Positions 32,663-41,701 of a DNA stretch of 64,000 bases are shown one piece after another (position 1 is the stretch's first letter; each line of letters begins with the position of its first letter). The notes beneath the pieces are model-generated. The model ran no database searches. It saw only the letters and a program-made list of their open reading frames with translations, and was not told the DNA's origin. Source of the stretch: Apilactobacillus nanyangensis (GTDB lineage: Bacteria; Bacillota; Bacilli; Lactobacillales; Lactobacillaceae); NCBI RefSeq assembly GCF_016861915.1, contig NZ_BOLX01000005.1, positions 35,562-99,561 on the forward strand. Reading direction: 5' to 3'. The position numbers and the translations under genes were made by a program.

Positions 32663-33544
32663 ATGAAGAAAATATTATCTGCACTTGGTGTAGTAATGTT
32701 TTTAGGTGTAGTTATCGTCGCTTTGGGCGTAGCTCATTCTGATACATCAAACGCAGAAAGTCAAAGCTATACAATTAGCTCAGCGCGGAAACAAAATGCA
32801 AGAATCGTTAATAAAAATAACGTAGATACCTACGTTGCCCCTTACAAAGAAGGGGTTAAGGTTAAGAAGAAGATTAACCTTCAAAACCAACTTGTTCAAT
32901 TAACTGAAGTAGCTAAATTAAATAAGTCAGTCTACTACAAGATTAGTTACCAAGGAATTAACCAAGGATGGGTTAGCTCAAGAGATTTGAGTAAAACTAG
33001 TGTCTACGAAATTCCATTCGTATATACCAGTCAACACTTTCCATTCGATGCTCCAAATGGATGTGAAGGGACTGCCTTAAAGATGGCACTTTCAACTAGA
33101 AGCATTGGCCTAGACAAAGGAATCAAGTACTTCTTAGATAGAATGCCAAGATCTACTAACCAAAACTATGGATTCGTTGGTAATCCATTCGCTAAGAACT
33201 ATACTAGTCAAGACTGGACAATTTTCCCAAGAGCCTTAGCTAAGTACGGTCGAACTTACAGAAAGACTGTTTACAATATCAGTGGTTATTCAAAGAACCG
33301 AATCATTAATGAAATTAAACATGGTAACCCAGTGATTGCATATACTGGATACCGTATGAAGAAACCTACTGGACACACTCTAGTAGTTGTTGGATACAAG
33401 AACGGTTTCTTCAAGATGGCAGATCCATCATCATGGAGATACCAATTCAAACCTGGTAAGAGTAACCCTGTATTTTGGGTTTCTACTTCACAATTCATGG
33501 GTCTATACAACTACGAAGGTAAAATGGCCGTTGTAGTTCGTTAA
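32663..33544 (+). CDS. Secreted C39-like peptidase with SH3-type domain
   Basis: A 293-residue protein: signal peptide (hydrophobic 5-24), an SH3-like/GW-type domain (about 45-112, ending 'GINQGWVSSRDLS') and a C39_2 papain-like domain (about 115-290). Cys134 in 'PNGCEGTALKMAL', histidine in 'GHTLVVVGY' and Asp in 'KMADPSS' form the likely catalytic set. YvpB-like proteins with this architecture are secreted and presumed to act in or on the cell wall. The upstream WalR box agrees. SH3 part resembles the small protein at 7896. Confidence 0.82.
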   Translation: MKKILSALGVVMFLGVVIVALGVAHSDTSNAESQSYTISSARKQNARIVNKNNVDTYVAPYKEGVKVKKKINLQNQLVQLTEVAKLNKSVYYKISYQGINQGWVSSRDLSKTSVYEIPFVYTSQHFPFDAPNGCEGTALKMALSTRSIGLDKGIKYFLDRMPRSTNQNYGFVGNPFAKNYTSQDWTIFPRALAKYGRTYRKTVYNISGYSKNRIINEIKHGNPVIAYTGYRMKKPTGHTLVVVGYKNGFFKMADPSSWRYQFKPGKSNPVFWVSTSQFMGLYNYEGKMAVVVR

Positions 33545-33581
33545 TAAAAAAGAAGCACTCGTTATGAGCGCTTCTTTTTTT
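33545..33581. terminator. Bidirectional terminator
   Basis: AAAAAAGAAGC-a-CTC / GAG-c-GCTTCTTTTTT between convergent genes. Confidence 0.88.
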
Positions 33582-35385
33582 ATACATATTTTTCAGTTAG
33601 TTTGATGAATTCATCAACGTCTTTTTCGATTAATTTAACTCCTGCTTCCCAGAAATCTGGTTTGGTCAAATCAACACCTAGGTGTTTGCTTGCTAACTCT
33701 TCTGTAGTCATGTTAGCAGTATCTCTTAGTAATGAGATGTATTGATCTTCGAAGTCATCGGTAGTTTGTGCTTTGGCATAGATTCCTAGACTGAATAGGT
33801 AACCGAATGTGTATGGAAAGTTGTAGAAAGGAATGTCGTCGATGTAGAAATGCATCTTGCTTGCCCAGAAGTGAGGTGAGTAGGTAGATATCGACTCGCC
33901 GTAAGCATCCTTTTGAGCTTGTAACATTAATTCATTAATTTCGTTAGCAGTTAGAATGCCTTCTTGTCTTTTTTCATAGAAACGAGTTTCAAATAAGAAT
34001 CGAGCGCGAATGTTTAAAAACATTGCGACAGGGTTGTCCATCTTAGCATTTAGTAAGCTGATTTTTTCTTCGTCGGTCTTTGCTTCTTTGACGTTAGCAT
34101 CTGAAACGATTAGCTCACCGAATGTTGATGCGGTTTCTGCAACGTTCATTGCGTAGTCTTGGCGGAAGTATGGTAGATCGTTCATCACGCTACTGTGGAA
34201 GGCATGACCTAGTTCGTGGGCGATGGTTGATGCATCGTTTGGTGAACCTGTGAAGGTTAAGAAAATTCTTGCTTCGCCAGTTTCTGGTAGGTCTTGCATG
34301 TATCCGCCTGGTTCTTTACCTGGACGGTTTTCAGCTTCAATCCATCTATTTTCAAATGCCTTTTGGGCTAGGTTAGCCATCTTGGGTGAGAAACTGTTGA
34401 ATTGTTTAATGATGAATTCGGCAGCTTCGTCATATGTGAATGTCTTTGATTTTTCGTTGCCGATGTTGATTGGGGCAGCGACATCTTCCCAACCAATCTT
34501 ATCCTTACCAATCAGTTGAGCCTTGCGGTTTAAGAACTTTATCAAGACATCCTTATTGTCATCAACGACCTTCCACATGGTATCAAGAGTTTCTTTTGAC
34601 ATGCGGTTAAGTTCTAATGGGTACTTCAAGAAATCGTTAGTACCATGGAACTTGTAGTCTAGAAGACGACTACCTGATAGGTGATTTAGGGTGTCGGCAA
34701 ATAGGTTTTGTTGGTCTTCAAAGGCAGCTTCCCATTTTGGCATCAAGTCTTGGCGATACTTGGCATCTGCATTTCCCAAGATTTCGTTATCAGCTTGACC
34801 GGCTGATAATGTTTTAGGATTACCATCTTTGTCTCTAAACGCGACGTTAACACCAGCAATTAATGTGCTGTAATGATTTGACCATGAGCTTAGACCTTCT
34901 AAGTTCATTTCTGAAATGATGGTTTCTTGAGTGTCGTCTAATAGCTCTTTTCCAAAATGTCTGTTTTCTTTTAAAGAAAACGCAATGGTATCTAGACCAG
35001 GTTGTTTGATTAGTTTACTAAAACGATCATCTGATAAATCGGCCAACTTCTTTTGAAGCAGTTGGGCAATTTGGGCAGCTTTAACGTCTAGTGATTGAAC
35101 CTTATCAATCATTGGTGGCACTTCTTCATTATTAACGTCGTCGGAATGCTTACCATTTATGTACATTGAAGCTTGAATAATTCCGGCCTGAATTTTTTGT
35201 AAGAAGTCGGTTAGTTCTGAAAATCTAGAAAATTGAGCGTCATCATTATCGAATTCGTAGTCGTTAATAGCTTGGCGAAAAGTTTCGATTGATTCGCTGA
35301 TGACAGCTAATTTATCAGTTAATTCTTTACCATGTAATCCCCCGGCAAAGATTGAATCTAAATCCCAGTTAAGCGAGTATTTCAT
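33580..35385 (-). CDS. pepF: Oligoendopeptidase F (M3 metallopeptidase)
   Basis: A 601-residue cytoplasmic zinc peptidase of family M3B. The HExxH zinc site is in 'STIAHELGHAFHS' near residue 391, with the third ligand glutamate in 'NVAETASTFGELIV' about 25 residues on; length is that of LAB PepF. It degrades peptides of about 7-17 residues after oligopeptide uptake. The ATG has a GGAGGGG site. It is monocistronic, ending at a terminator shared with the convergent C39-like gene. Confidence 0.92.
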   Translation of the reverse strand: MKYSLNWDLDSIFAGGLHGKELTDKLAVISESIETFRQAINDYEFDNDDAQFSRFSELTDFLQKIQAGIIQASMYINGKHSDDVNNEEVPPMIDKVQSLDVKAAQIAQLLQKKLADLSDDRFSKLIKQPGLDTIAFSLKENRHFGKELLDDTQETIISEMNLEGLSSWSNHYSTLIAGVNVAFRDKDGNPKTLSAGQADNEILGNADAKYRQDLMPKWEAAFEDQQNLFADTLNHLSGSRLLDYKFHGTNDFLKYPLELNRMSKETLDTMWKVVDDNKDVLIKFLNRKAQLIGKDKIGWEDVAAPINIGNEKSKTFTYDEAAEFIIKQFNSFSPKMANLAQKAFENRWIEAENRPGKEPGGYMQDLPETGEARIFLTFTGSPNDASTIAHELGHAFHSSVMNDLPYFRQDYAMNVAETASTFGELIVSDANVKEAKTDEEKISLLNAKMDNPVAMFLNIRARFLFETRFYEKRQEGILTANEINELMLQAQKDAYGESISTYSPHFWASKMHFYIDDIPFYNFPYTFGYLFSLGIYAKAQTTDDFEDQYISLLRDTANMTTEELASKHLGVDLTKPDFWEAGVKLIEKDVDEFIKLTEKYV

Positions 35386-35432
35386 ATTTTCCCCTCCAAA
35401 AAACTTAATTGAAACAATTATATCAGTTTATT

Positions 35433-35473
35433 AAAAAAAGCCACCTAGAAATGTTTATCTGGGTGGCATTTTT
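35433..35473 (-). terminator. Terminator of the MetF-DUF2075 operon
   Basis: On the minus strand AAAAATGCCACCC... pairs with ...GGTGGCTTTTTTT across a 15-base loop, with a long U run. Confidence 0.8.
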
Positions 35474-36684
35474 TATAATTTTTTGTAGTCGTCTAAGAGA
35501 CGTTGACGTAAATCTTGGTTATGAACAAAGATGTATAAACCTTTGACACCACGTTTTAGTAAGACATTGGCTGAGTTTAATACGAGTTGTTCCTTAATCT
35601 TTTCAAATTCGACAGGATTATCCATATCCTTACGTTTCTTGAGTGATTCAACATCGGTGAACTTACTCATTTCAACGTGGACGTCGTCACCATCTAGATA
35701 GATAGGTGGTCCTAAGATGACTCCAACGTAGTTTAAGTCAAATCCTTGGCATGTAAACATAGAACCGACTTCGTTAACGGTTTCTGGAATTTCTGCCCAT
35801 GGAGTTTGTGTATAGTTGTATTGATCCCATGGCATCTTGAAGTCTGGTTCTGTTACGTAGTGTTTGCCACCATCTAGTGTTGATGGATATCCAGAAGTTG
35901 AAACGATTCTAGAAAGACCCACTTCTTTGTTTCTAGCAAAGATGGCCTTACGCATTTCCTCAGCATTATCAAAGATACGAAAATCGTAGTCTTTCTTTGC
36001 GTCATCGGGAAGAGGGGTTAGCTTACCATCTGTAAAGGTGTTAATCCATTTTACTAATGAGTCACTGGCAGTCATTCTGAATTGATGAGTTAGGTGATAT
36101 TCTCCATTAGTGTATGGATCAATGATGTGGTGTAATCTTTCCAAATTCCAGAATGATTTGGTTCTAAGAACCTGGCGATGGTCAAATACCAGGATGGTAA
36201 TTTGAGAACGTTTGATGATTTCTGATAGTTGATTATCGTAATAGAAATTATTGTAGTGATCCCCACGTGATAGTAATAGGTGGGCTTCATCAATAATTGT
36301 GATATCTACATCTTGATGGTTCTTATCGTTTTGGTTAATGAAGGAAGTGGGGCGATTAAAGTTCTTCTTCAATACATTATCCTGACTTCCAGCCATCTTT
36401 TTATAAACCTTTAGGATTTCAGGATGGTTAACCAGAAAATAATTATTAGTTTGATATAACGGACTGCTTTTTTCATGCGCCATTTGTTGGATGTCGTAGA
36501 ATAGCTTACTTAAAATGACGGACTTACCAGTTCCGGCATCACCATAAATGGTGAAGACAGCATGGGTATCGTCATTTAAGTGATCGATTGCAAATTGTTT
36601 GATTTGTTCGACTAGGCGAGATTGTTCGTCAGTAAGTTGCTTGGTTGGTGCAAGCTTGTTGTCAGCAGCATTACTGTTGTCCAT
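35473..36684 (-). CDS. DUF2075 P-loop ATPase (helicase-like)
   Basis: A 403-residue cytoplasmic protein. Walker A 'YGDAGTGKS' (about 47-55), Walker B 'TIIDEAHLLLS' (about 128-138), 'ILVFDHRQVLR' and 'EYHLTHQFRM' (about 195-205) are superfamily 1-type motifs, and 'FTCQGFDLNYVGVILG' matches the late helicase motif region of DUF2075 proteins. It is often annotated as a DNA/RNA helicase or ATP/GTP-binding protein; activity is not established. It begins 14 bases after the MetF-like gene and ends the two-gene operon. AAGGAG site. Confidence 0.78.
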   Translation of the reverse strand: MDNSNAADNKLAPTKQLTDEQSRLVEQIKQFAIDHLNDDTHAVFTIYGDAGTGKSVILSKLFYDIQQMAHEKSSPLYQTNNYFLVNHPEILKVYKKMAGSQDNVLKKNFNRPTSFINQNDKNHQDVDITIIDEAHLLLSRGDHYNNFYYDNQLSEIIKRSQITILVFDHRQVLRTKSFWNLERLHHIIDPYTNGEYHLTHQFRMTASDSLVKWINTFTDGKLTPLPDDAKKDYDFRIFDNAEEMRKAIFARNKEVGLSRIVSTSGYPSTLDGGKHYVTEPDFKMPWDQYNYTQTPWAEIPETVNEVGSMFTCQGFDLNYVGVILGPPIYLDGDDVHVEMSKFTDVESLKKRKDMDNPVEFEKIKEQLVLNSANVLLKRGVKGLYIFVHNQDLRQRLLDDYKKL

Positions 36685-36698
36685 TGGATGATGCTCCT

Positions 36699-37496
36699 TT
36701 ATAGGTTTTGCTTAATGTTTTCAAATACTTGATCGGATACCATCCAATCATTGTGAGTATATAGATGAATACCGTTAACGTTGTGTTCATACAAGTCATT
36801 GATTTGGTTAACGGCATAGTTGATTCCATCTTCAAGAAGATTGTCATCTCCTTTGGAAAATTCGGGCATTGTTACATCATTATGTGCTAGGTAATGTTTC
36901 TTAAACGGATCGGTAATTGGCATAATCCCAATGCGAATAGGGACATTAATACCATATTCACGTGATTTATCAAGAAATTTATAAATTCTATCATTATCAA
37001 AGCACATTAAAGATATTAGACTGTCAACTCCAGAATTTACTTTTTGCTTTAGGTACTCGATGTCTTCTGTAAGTGAGTCAGCGAGCACGTGAATGTCTGG
37101 ATAACATCCGGCAACTACATTTATTTTTGAATCCTTATCTAGTTGATTTACGTATTGAATCAAATCACTAGCATAATTGAAATCATCTTCGATATGCATA
37201 TTGTGATGGATGTTTCCACGAACTAATAAGAAGTTACGGATGTTTAAACCCATCAATTGATTAAAAGCTTTTTTTACTTGTTCTTTTGTATGCGTTAATC
37301 CAGTTAAGTGGATGACAACAGGGATTTTTAAATCCGTCTGAATGTATCTGGCACATTGGACCATTTCTTCATATGAGTAGCGACTAAGATTGCTAATTGA
37401 AACAAAATCTGGTTGCCATTTATGCAAATAGTGCTTCATTTGTAGCAAATCGCCTGGATTGGCCTCAATTTCAACAGAGAATGTTTGCTTTCTCAT
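36699..37496 (-). CDS. Divergent methylenetetrahydrofolate reductase-family protein
   Basis: A 265-residue TIM-barrel protein. Matches to MetF are 'SVEIEANPGD' (the Glu of the first strand), 'PVVIHLTGLTHT', 'NFLLVRGN', 'FNYASDLIQYV', 'INVVAGCYPDIHVLADSLTEDIEYLKQKV', 'NVPIRIGIMPI' and 'NVNGIHLYTHND'. In the E. coli enzyme the motif is RGD with Asp120 contacting FAD/folate; here residue 95 is Asn. It would reduce methylene-THF to methyl-THF for methionine synthesis, but no methionine synthase is nearby and the partner gene is a DUF2075 ATPase. Function should be held open. GAAAGGAAA site. Confidence 0.7.
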   Translation of the reverse strand: MRKQTFSVEIEANPGDLLQMKHYLHKWQPDFVSISNLSRYSYEEMVQCARYIQTDLKIPVVIHLTGLTHTKEQVKKAFNQLMGLNIRNFLLVRGNIHHNMHIEDDFNYASDLIQYVNQLDKDSKINVVAGCYPDIHVLADSLTEDIEYLKQKVNSGVDSLISLMCFDNDRIYKFLDKSREYGINVPIRIGIMPITDPFKKHYLAHNDVTMPEFSKGDDNLLEDGINYAVNQINDLYEHNVNGIHLYTHNDWMVSDQVFENIKQNL

Positions 37497-37546
37497 GGAA
37501 ATTTCCTTTCAACTTGAATTTATATTAACATTCTATCACGAAACAT

Positions 37547-37585
37547 AAAAAAAGCGTTATTAACATTATGTTAATAACGCTTTTG
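37547..37585 (-). terminator. Terminator of pgcA
   Basis: An almost perfect 16-base stem on the minus strand (AAAAGCGTTATTAACAT / ATGTTAATAACGCTTTT) with a U run. Confidence 0.9.
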
Positions 37586-37587
37586 AT

Positions 37588-39321
37588 TTAGATAAGTTGT
37601 TCAATTAATTGATCAACTGCATCTTCATATGTTTTTAGTTTGTTGTTAACAGCTTCAGCTGAATCATCAACAGTACCTAAGTAGAACTTAATCTTTGGTT
37701 CTGTTCCTGAAGGACGAATTGCAAACCATGTGCCATCATCTAGCCAGTATTTTAATACGTTAGCTTCAGGTAATGCGATTGTTTCAGTTGAACCGTCAGC
37801 ATTTGTTTTAGTAGATGTTTGGAAGTCTTCAAGTGATTCGACTTTTTGATTATTGAATTCGTTTAATGGGTTTGAACGTAGTTCGTTCATGATATTTGCC
37901 ATTTTTGTCTTACCTTCGATACCGCTGAAGGTCTTTGAAATGGTCTTTTCTTCATGATAACCATATTTCTTGTAAATGGATTGAAGACCATCGTATAGGG
38001 TTTGGCCTTTTTGCTTGTAGTAAGCGGCAACTTCAGCAAGTAAAACAGTTGATTGGATAGCATCTTTATCACGAACGAAAGGCTTGATTAGGTAACCAAA
38101 ACTTTCTTCGAAACCAAATAGGAAGGTGTGATTCTTGTTTTCTTCGAAGTCTTTAATCTTTTCAGCAATGTACTTGAATCCAGTAAGAACGTTTTGCATT
38201 TCAACACCGTAGTTGTTGGCAATCTTAGTAGCTAGTTCGGTAGATACGATGGATTTAACAACAGTTCCGTTTGATGGTAAGTCGTTAGCGTTCTTTTTAG
38301 CAGTTAGGATGTAGTCTAATAGCACTGATGCAATTTGGTTACCAGTCATTAATTCGTATGAACCATCTGGTTGTCTTACAGCTGCACCCAAACGATCAGC
38401 ATCAGGGTCGGTTGCGATTAAGACATCAGCGTTTTCTTCGTTACCAAGCTTGATTGCATAGTTAAATGCTTCAGGAAATTCTGGATTAGGGAAGTCCACG
38501 GTTGGAAATTCTGGATCGGCAATTGCTTGTTCTTTTACTAATGAGTAGTTTTGGAAACCAACATTATCTAAAGCACGACGACAGATAATCTTACCAGTAC
38601 CATGAAGTGGGGTGTAGACGAATTTTAATTCTTTACCTACTTCCTTGATAAGGTCATGGTTTACGTTAACGGTCTTAACGTTTGCTAGGTAGGCATCGTC
38701 AACATCTTCACCAATAACAGAGAGTAGCTTTTTGTCTCTTAAGTCCTTTACGTCAGCAACGTCAATTGCGAAGACATCGTCAGCCTTTCTGACGTAATCA
38801 GTGATCATATCAGAAGCCTTTGGTGGCATTTGACCACCATCTTCACCATAAATTTTGTATCCATTGTATTGCATTGGATTATGACTGGCAGTAATCATAA
38901 CACCAGCAAAAGTATGTAGGTGTCTAATTGCAAATGATAATTCAGGGGTAGGGCGAATATCATCAAATACGAAGGATTTAATGTTATGTTGTCCTAATAC
39001 TCTGGCAGTTTCATATGCGAATTCTTTTGAGTGATATCTTGAATCGAAACTAATTGCAACACCACGGTTCTTTGATTCTTCATCTAAAGTGTCCATGTAA
39101 GATGCTAGTCCTTCGGTAGCTTGTCTAACTGTGTAGATATTCATACGGTTAATACCAGCACCGATTAATCCGCGCATTCCGGCAGTACCAAATGACATGT
39201 TAGTACCAAAAGCATCGTTAATTTCTTCATTATTATTAACGATTTTTGCTAGGTCATGTTTTACAGATTCATTTAGATTGGGATGATTAACCCATTTTTG
39301 ATATAAGTCTTGTGCGTTCAT
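37588..39321 (-). CDS. pgcA: Alpha-phosphoglucomutase/phosphomannomutase
   Basis: A 577-residue four-domain phosphohexomutase. The phosphoserine loop 'ITASHNPMQYNGYK' is near residues 142-155, the metal loop 'ATDPDADRLG' near 304-313, the sugar-binding 'FGFEESFGYL' near 400 and the phosphate-binding 'IRPSGTEPKIKFY' near 545. It interconverts glucose 1- and 6-phosphate, supplying UDP-glucose for the GalE/Glf reactions encoded elsewhere in this window. ATG with GGAGA site; monocistronic. Confidence 0.93.
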   Translation of the reverse strand: MNAQDLYQKWVNHPNLNESVKHDLAKIVNNNEEINDAFGTNMSFGTAGMRGLIGAGINRMNIYTVRQATEGLASYMDTLDEESKNRGVAISFDSRYHSKEFAYETARVLGQHNIKSFVFDDIRPTPELSFAIRHLHTFAGVMITASHNPMQYNGYKIYGEDGGQMPPKASDMITDYVRKADDVFAIDVADVKDLRDKKLLSVIGEDVDDAYLANVKTVNVNHDLIKEVGKELKFVYTPLHGTGKIICRRALDNVGFQNYSLVKEQAIADPEFPTVDFPNPEFPEAFNYAIKLGNEENADVLIATDPDADRLGAAVRQPDGSYELMTGNQIASVLLDYILTAKKNANDLPSNGTVVKSIVSTELATKIANNYGVEMQNVLTGFKYIAEKIKDFEENKNHTFLFGFEESFGYLIKPFVRDKDAIQSTVLLAEVAAYYKQKGQTLYDGLQSIYKKYGYHEEKTISKTFSGIEGKTKMANIMNELRSNPLNEFNNQKVESLEDFQTSTKTNADGSTETIALPEANVLKYWLDDGTWFAIRPSGTEPKIKFYLGTVDDSAEAVNNKLKTYEDAVDQLIEQLI

Positions 39322-39483
39322 AATAAAGTCTCCAATAAACTTATTTAAATTACATTATAAGTATAGTGAAATCACTATACCGCGTCAATTTTATTATGCT
39401 TAAGTTGAGTGTATATTGTTGAACTTAAATAATTCTTTATGTTAAGTTACATCTATTATATACGTGAAAGAGGTAGATTAATA

Positions 39484-40140
39484 ATGGATAAAAACGAAGA
39501 AATTATTAAAACTGCTCACCGTCGTTACGCTACCAAAAAGTTCGACGCTGACAAGAAAATTTCTGACAAGGACTGGGAAACAATTATGGAAGTCGGCAGA
39601 CTTTCACCTAGTGCCTTTGGTTTTTCACCATGGAAGTTTCTTTTAATTGAAAACGAAAACGTTAAAAAAGACATCTATGAAGATGCTTGGGGTGCTCAAA
39701 ATAGTCTAAACGGTGCAAGTCACTTCCTAATTATTTTGGCTAAGAAGGGAATCACAGCAACTAGTAAGTATGTTCAACACATTACTGAAGATGTTAGTGG
39801 CCATCATTTTGCACCAGATTCACCATTCTCAAAGAAGTTTGATGATTTCCAAAAGACTCAATTTGATTTAACTGATGACAGAAAGCAATTCGACTGGGCA
39901 TGCAAGCAAACTTACATTGCATTAGCTAACATGATGACCGCTGCCGCTGAATTAGATATTGATAGTTGTGCAATTGAAGGATTTAACCGTTCAAAAATTG
40001 AAGATATCTTAACTGAAAAAGGTATTTTAGATCCTAAAGAATGGGGTGTTTCAGTAATGGCTGGTTTCGGTTACCGTGACCAAGACATTACTCCAAAGAA
40101 GCGCCAACCAATGGATGAAGTATACAAAGTAATCAAATAA
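39484..40140 (+). CDS. NAD(P)H nitroreductase/oxidoreductase (NfsB-like)
   Basis: About 218 residues. 'HRRYATKKFDADKKI' is the FMN-binding RRxT start, 'VGRLSPSAFGFSPWKFLLIEN' the next FMN/substrate segment, and 'MMTAAAELDIDSCAIEGFN' with 'VMAGFGYRDQD' complete the NfsB/YfkO-type nitroreductase fold. It reduces nitroaromatics, quinones or flavins with NAD(P)H. I use ATG 39484 with the AAAGAGG site; the reading from 39439 extends through that site. High codon bias suggests strong expression. Confidence 0.85.
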   Translation: MDKNEEIIKTAHRRYATKKFDADKKISDKDWETIMEVGRLSPSAFGFSPWKFLLIENENVKKDIYEDAWGAQNSLNGASHFLIILAKKGITATSKYVQHITEDVSGHHFAPDSPFSKKFDDFQKTQFDLTDDRKQFDWACKQTYIALANMMTAAAELDIDSCAIEGFNRSKIEDILTEKGILDPKEWGVSVMAGFGYRDQDITPKKRQPMDEVYKVIK

Positions 40141-40148
40141 TAAATAAC

Positions 40149-40177
40149 AAAAAGCCACCTATTATAGGTGGCTTTTT
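40149..40177 (+). terminator. Terminator after nitroreductase gene
   Basis: AAAAAGCCACCTA / TAGGTGGCTTTTT with a TTA loop. Confidence 0.9.
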
Positions 40178-40206
40178 AATTTTATAAGAAACACCAACAT
40201 TTAATG

Positions 40207-40232
40207 AGTTACATAATATATAATGCGTAACT
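40207..40232. promoter_or_regulatory. Inverted repeat around a -10 box upstream of the fab operon
   Basis: AGTTAC (40207-40212) and GTAACT (40227-40232) flank a TATAAT (40219-40224). This may be a promoter with operator for the fatty acid operon, 190 bases upstream of fabH. Confidence 0.4.
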
Positions 40233-40266
40233 TTTAAAAATATGGATAAAAAGTATAGATGAACCG

Positions 40267-40318
40267 TTGATATATCAATGTTTCTGCATTAACAAGGCGT
40301 TGATATGAGTTATTATCA
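40267..40318. promoter_or_regulatory. Two TTGATA/TATCAA dyads upstream of fabH
   Basis: A perfect palindrome TTGATATATCAA (40267-40278) is followed by a looser TTGATA...TTATCA pair (40300-40318). Known FabT operators are TTTGA/TCAAA dyads, so these are weak candidates for fatty-acid-responsive control. No fabT gene is in this operon. Confidence 0.35.
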
Positions 40319-40412
40319 GTTGAAAAAAAGGGGAAATTAATTAAAAATAAATGAGTGGTATTTTATAGATACTATCGAGAAAGTAAACTAAATTCAGTTT
40401 AGAGGAGATATC

Positions 40413-41387
40413 ATGAGCAGTTTTTCAATTTTAGCTACTGCTAAAGCTGTTCCTGAAAAGATAGTTACCAATGACGATTTAGCTAAAATCATGGATACTT
40501 CTGATGAATGGATCAGTAAAAGAACCGGGATTAAGCAACGCAGAATCGCCACTAAGGAAACTAACACTTCTTTAAGTGCTGAGGTTGCTTCACAATTACT
40601 TAAGAACGGAAACGTTGATGCGAATGATATTGATTTTATCATTGTAGCTACGATGTCTGGAGACTACCACATGCCATCAACTGCTTCTGCAGTTCAAGGT
40701 ATTGTTGGTGCTAAGAATGCTGTTGCATTTGATATCAGCGCTGCGTGCTCTGGATTTGTTTTCGCTACTCATGTTATGCACTCATTATTTGAACTAAAGC
40801 CTAATGCTTTAGGGATGGTAATCGGTTCAGAAAAGATGAGTAACTTGATTAACTGGGAAGACCGAACCACTGCCGTATTATTCGGTGATGGCGCTGGTGG
40901 GATGTTAGTCTCAAACCAAGGCGATGGAGAAGTCCTATCCAGTAACTTGAAGAATTATGGAGATAGAAGAGAAGCTCTTCTTGCTGGTCATATATTGGGA
41001 AATGAAACATTTGGACCACGAGATGATGACGACACAGATCGTTATTTGCATATGGATGGTAGAGAAGTATTTAACTTTGCAACCAAGAATGTTCCATTAT
41101 CAATTAAAGAAGCAGCAGAAAAAGCTGGGATTGAGTTAAGTGACATAAATCACTTTGTGTTACATCAAGCTAACGCTCGAATTATTAAATCAGTAGCCCG
41201 TAAATTAGGCGTTAGTAAGGACAAATTCCCTATCAATATTAATCTTTATGGGAACACCTCTGCAGCTAGTGAACCTATTTTGTTGTCAGAAATGATGGAA
41301 AATGGTTTAATAGCTAAGGGAGATATTATCGCCCTTTCTGGTTTCGGTGGTGGCCTAACCACAGGAACTATTATTTTAAGGTATTAA
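40413..41387 (+). CDS. fabH: Beta-ketoacyl-ACP synthase III
   Basis: A 324-residue condensing enzyme starting fatty acid synthesis by joining an acyl-CoA to malonyl-ACP. Catalytic Cys112 in 'SAACSGFVFA', His in 'VLHQANARI' near 240 and Asn in 'NLYGNTSAASEP' near 270 form the FabH triad. First gene of a long operon (acpP starts 38 bases after its stop). AGAGGAG site. A roughly 230-base leader with dyads precedes it. Confidence 0.96.
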   Translation: MSSFSILATAKAVPEKIVTNDDLAKIMDTSDEWISKRTGIKQRRIATKETNTSLSAEVASQLLKNGNVDANDIDFIIVATMSGDYHMPSTASAVQGIVGAKNAVAFDISAACSGFVFATHVMHSLFELKPNALGMVIGSEKMSNLINWEDRTTAVLFGDGAGGMLVSNQGDGEVLSSNLKNYGDRREALLAGHILGNETFGPRDDDDTDRYLHMDGREVFNFATKNVPLSIKEAAEKAGIELSDINHFVLHQANARIIKSVARKLGVSKDKFPININLYGNTSAASEPILLSEMMENGLIAKGDIIALSGFGGGLTTGTIILRY

Positions 41388-41425
41388 TTTATTATTTTAA
41401 TTTTTTATATGGAGTGAATTATATT

Positions 41426-41668
41426 ATGGCAGACAAGAACGCAATTTTTGACAAGGTAAAAGAAATCGTTGTAGATCAATCAGACGTTAAGGCTGAAGAC
41501 ATCAAGATGGACACTAACTTCAAAGAAGAACTAGACCTAGACAGTTTAGACTTATTTGAAATCATCGATGCTCTAGAAGACGAATACGACATCGAAATTG
41601 ACAGTGACAACGACATCGCAACTGTACAACAATTAGTTGACTACGTTGCTGGTAAAGTTGAAGAATAA
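41426..41668 (+). CDS. acpP: Acyl carrier protein
   Basis: An 80-residue, very acidic protein. Ser40 in 'EELDLDSLDLFEIID' is the phosphopantetheine attachment site. It carries growing acyl chains among the enzymes encoded around it. ATG 41426 is preferred to the GTG at 41414, which lies in the GGAGTG ribosome binding site. The phosphopantetheinyl transferase that would activate it is encoded at the end of the same operon. Confidence 0.95.
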   Translation: MADKNAIFDKVKEIVVDQSDVKAEDIKMDTNFKEELDLDSLDLFEIIDALEDEYDIEIDSDNDIATVQQLVDYVAGKVEE

Positions 41669-41701
41669 TAATTAGTTTTAATTAACTAGGAGTGTTTAAG
41701 T

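Noticed and set aside
40382..40400. TAAACT-N6-AGTTTA dyad next to the fabH ribosome binding site as a FabT box
   Set aside because: It has the opposite orientation to the known TTTGA/TCAAA FabT dyad; too weak to call as an operator.
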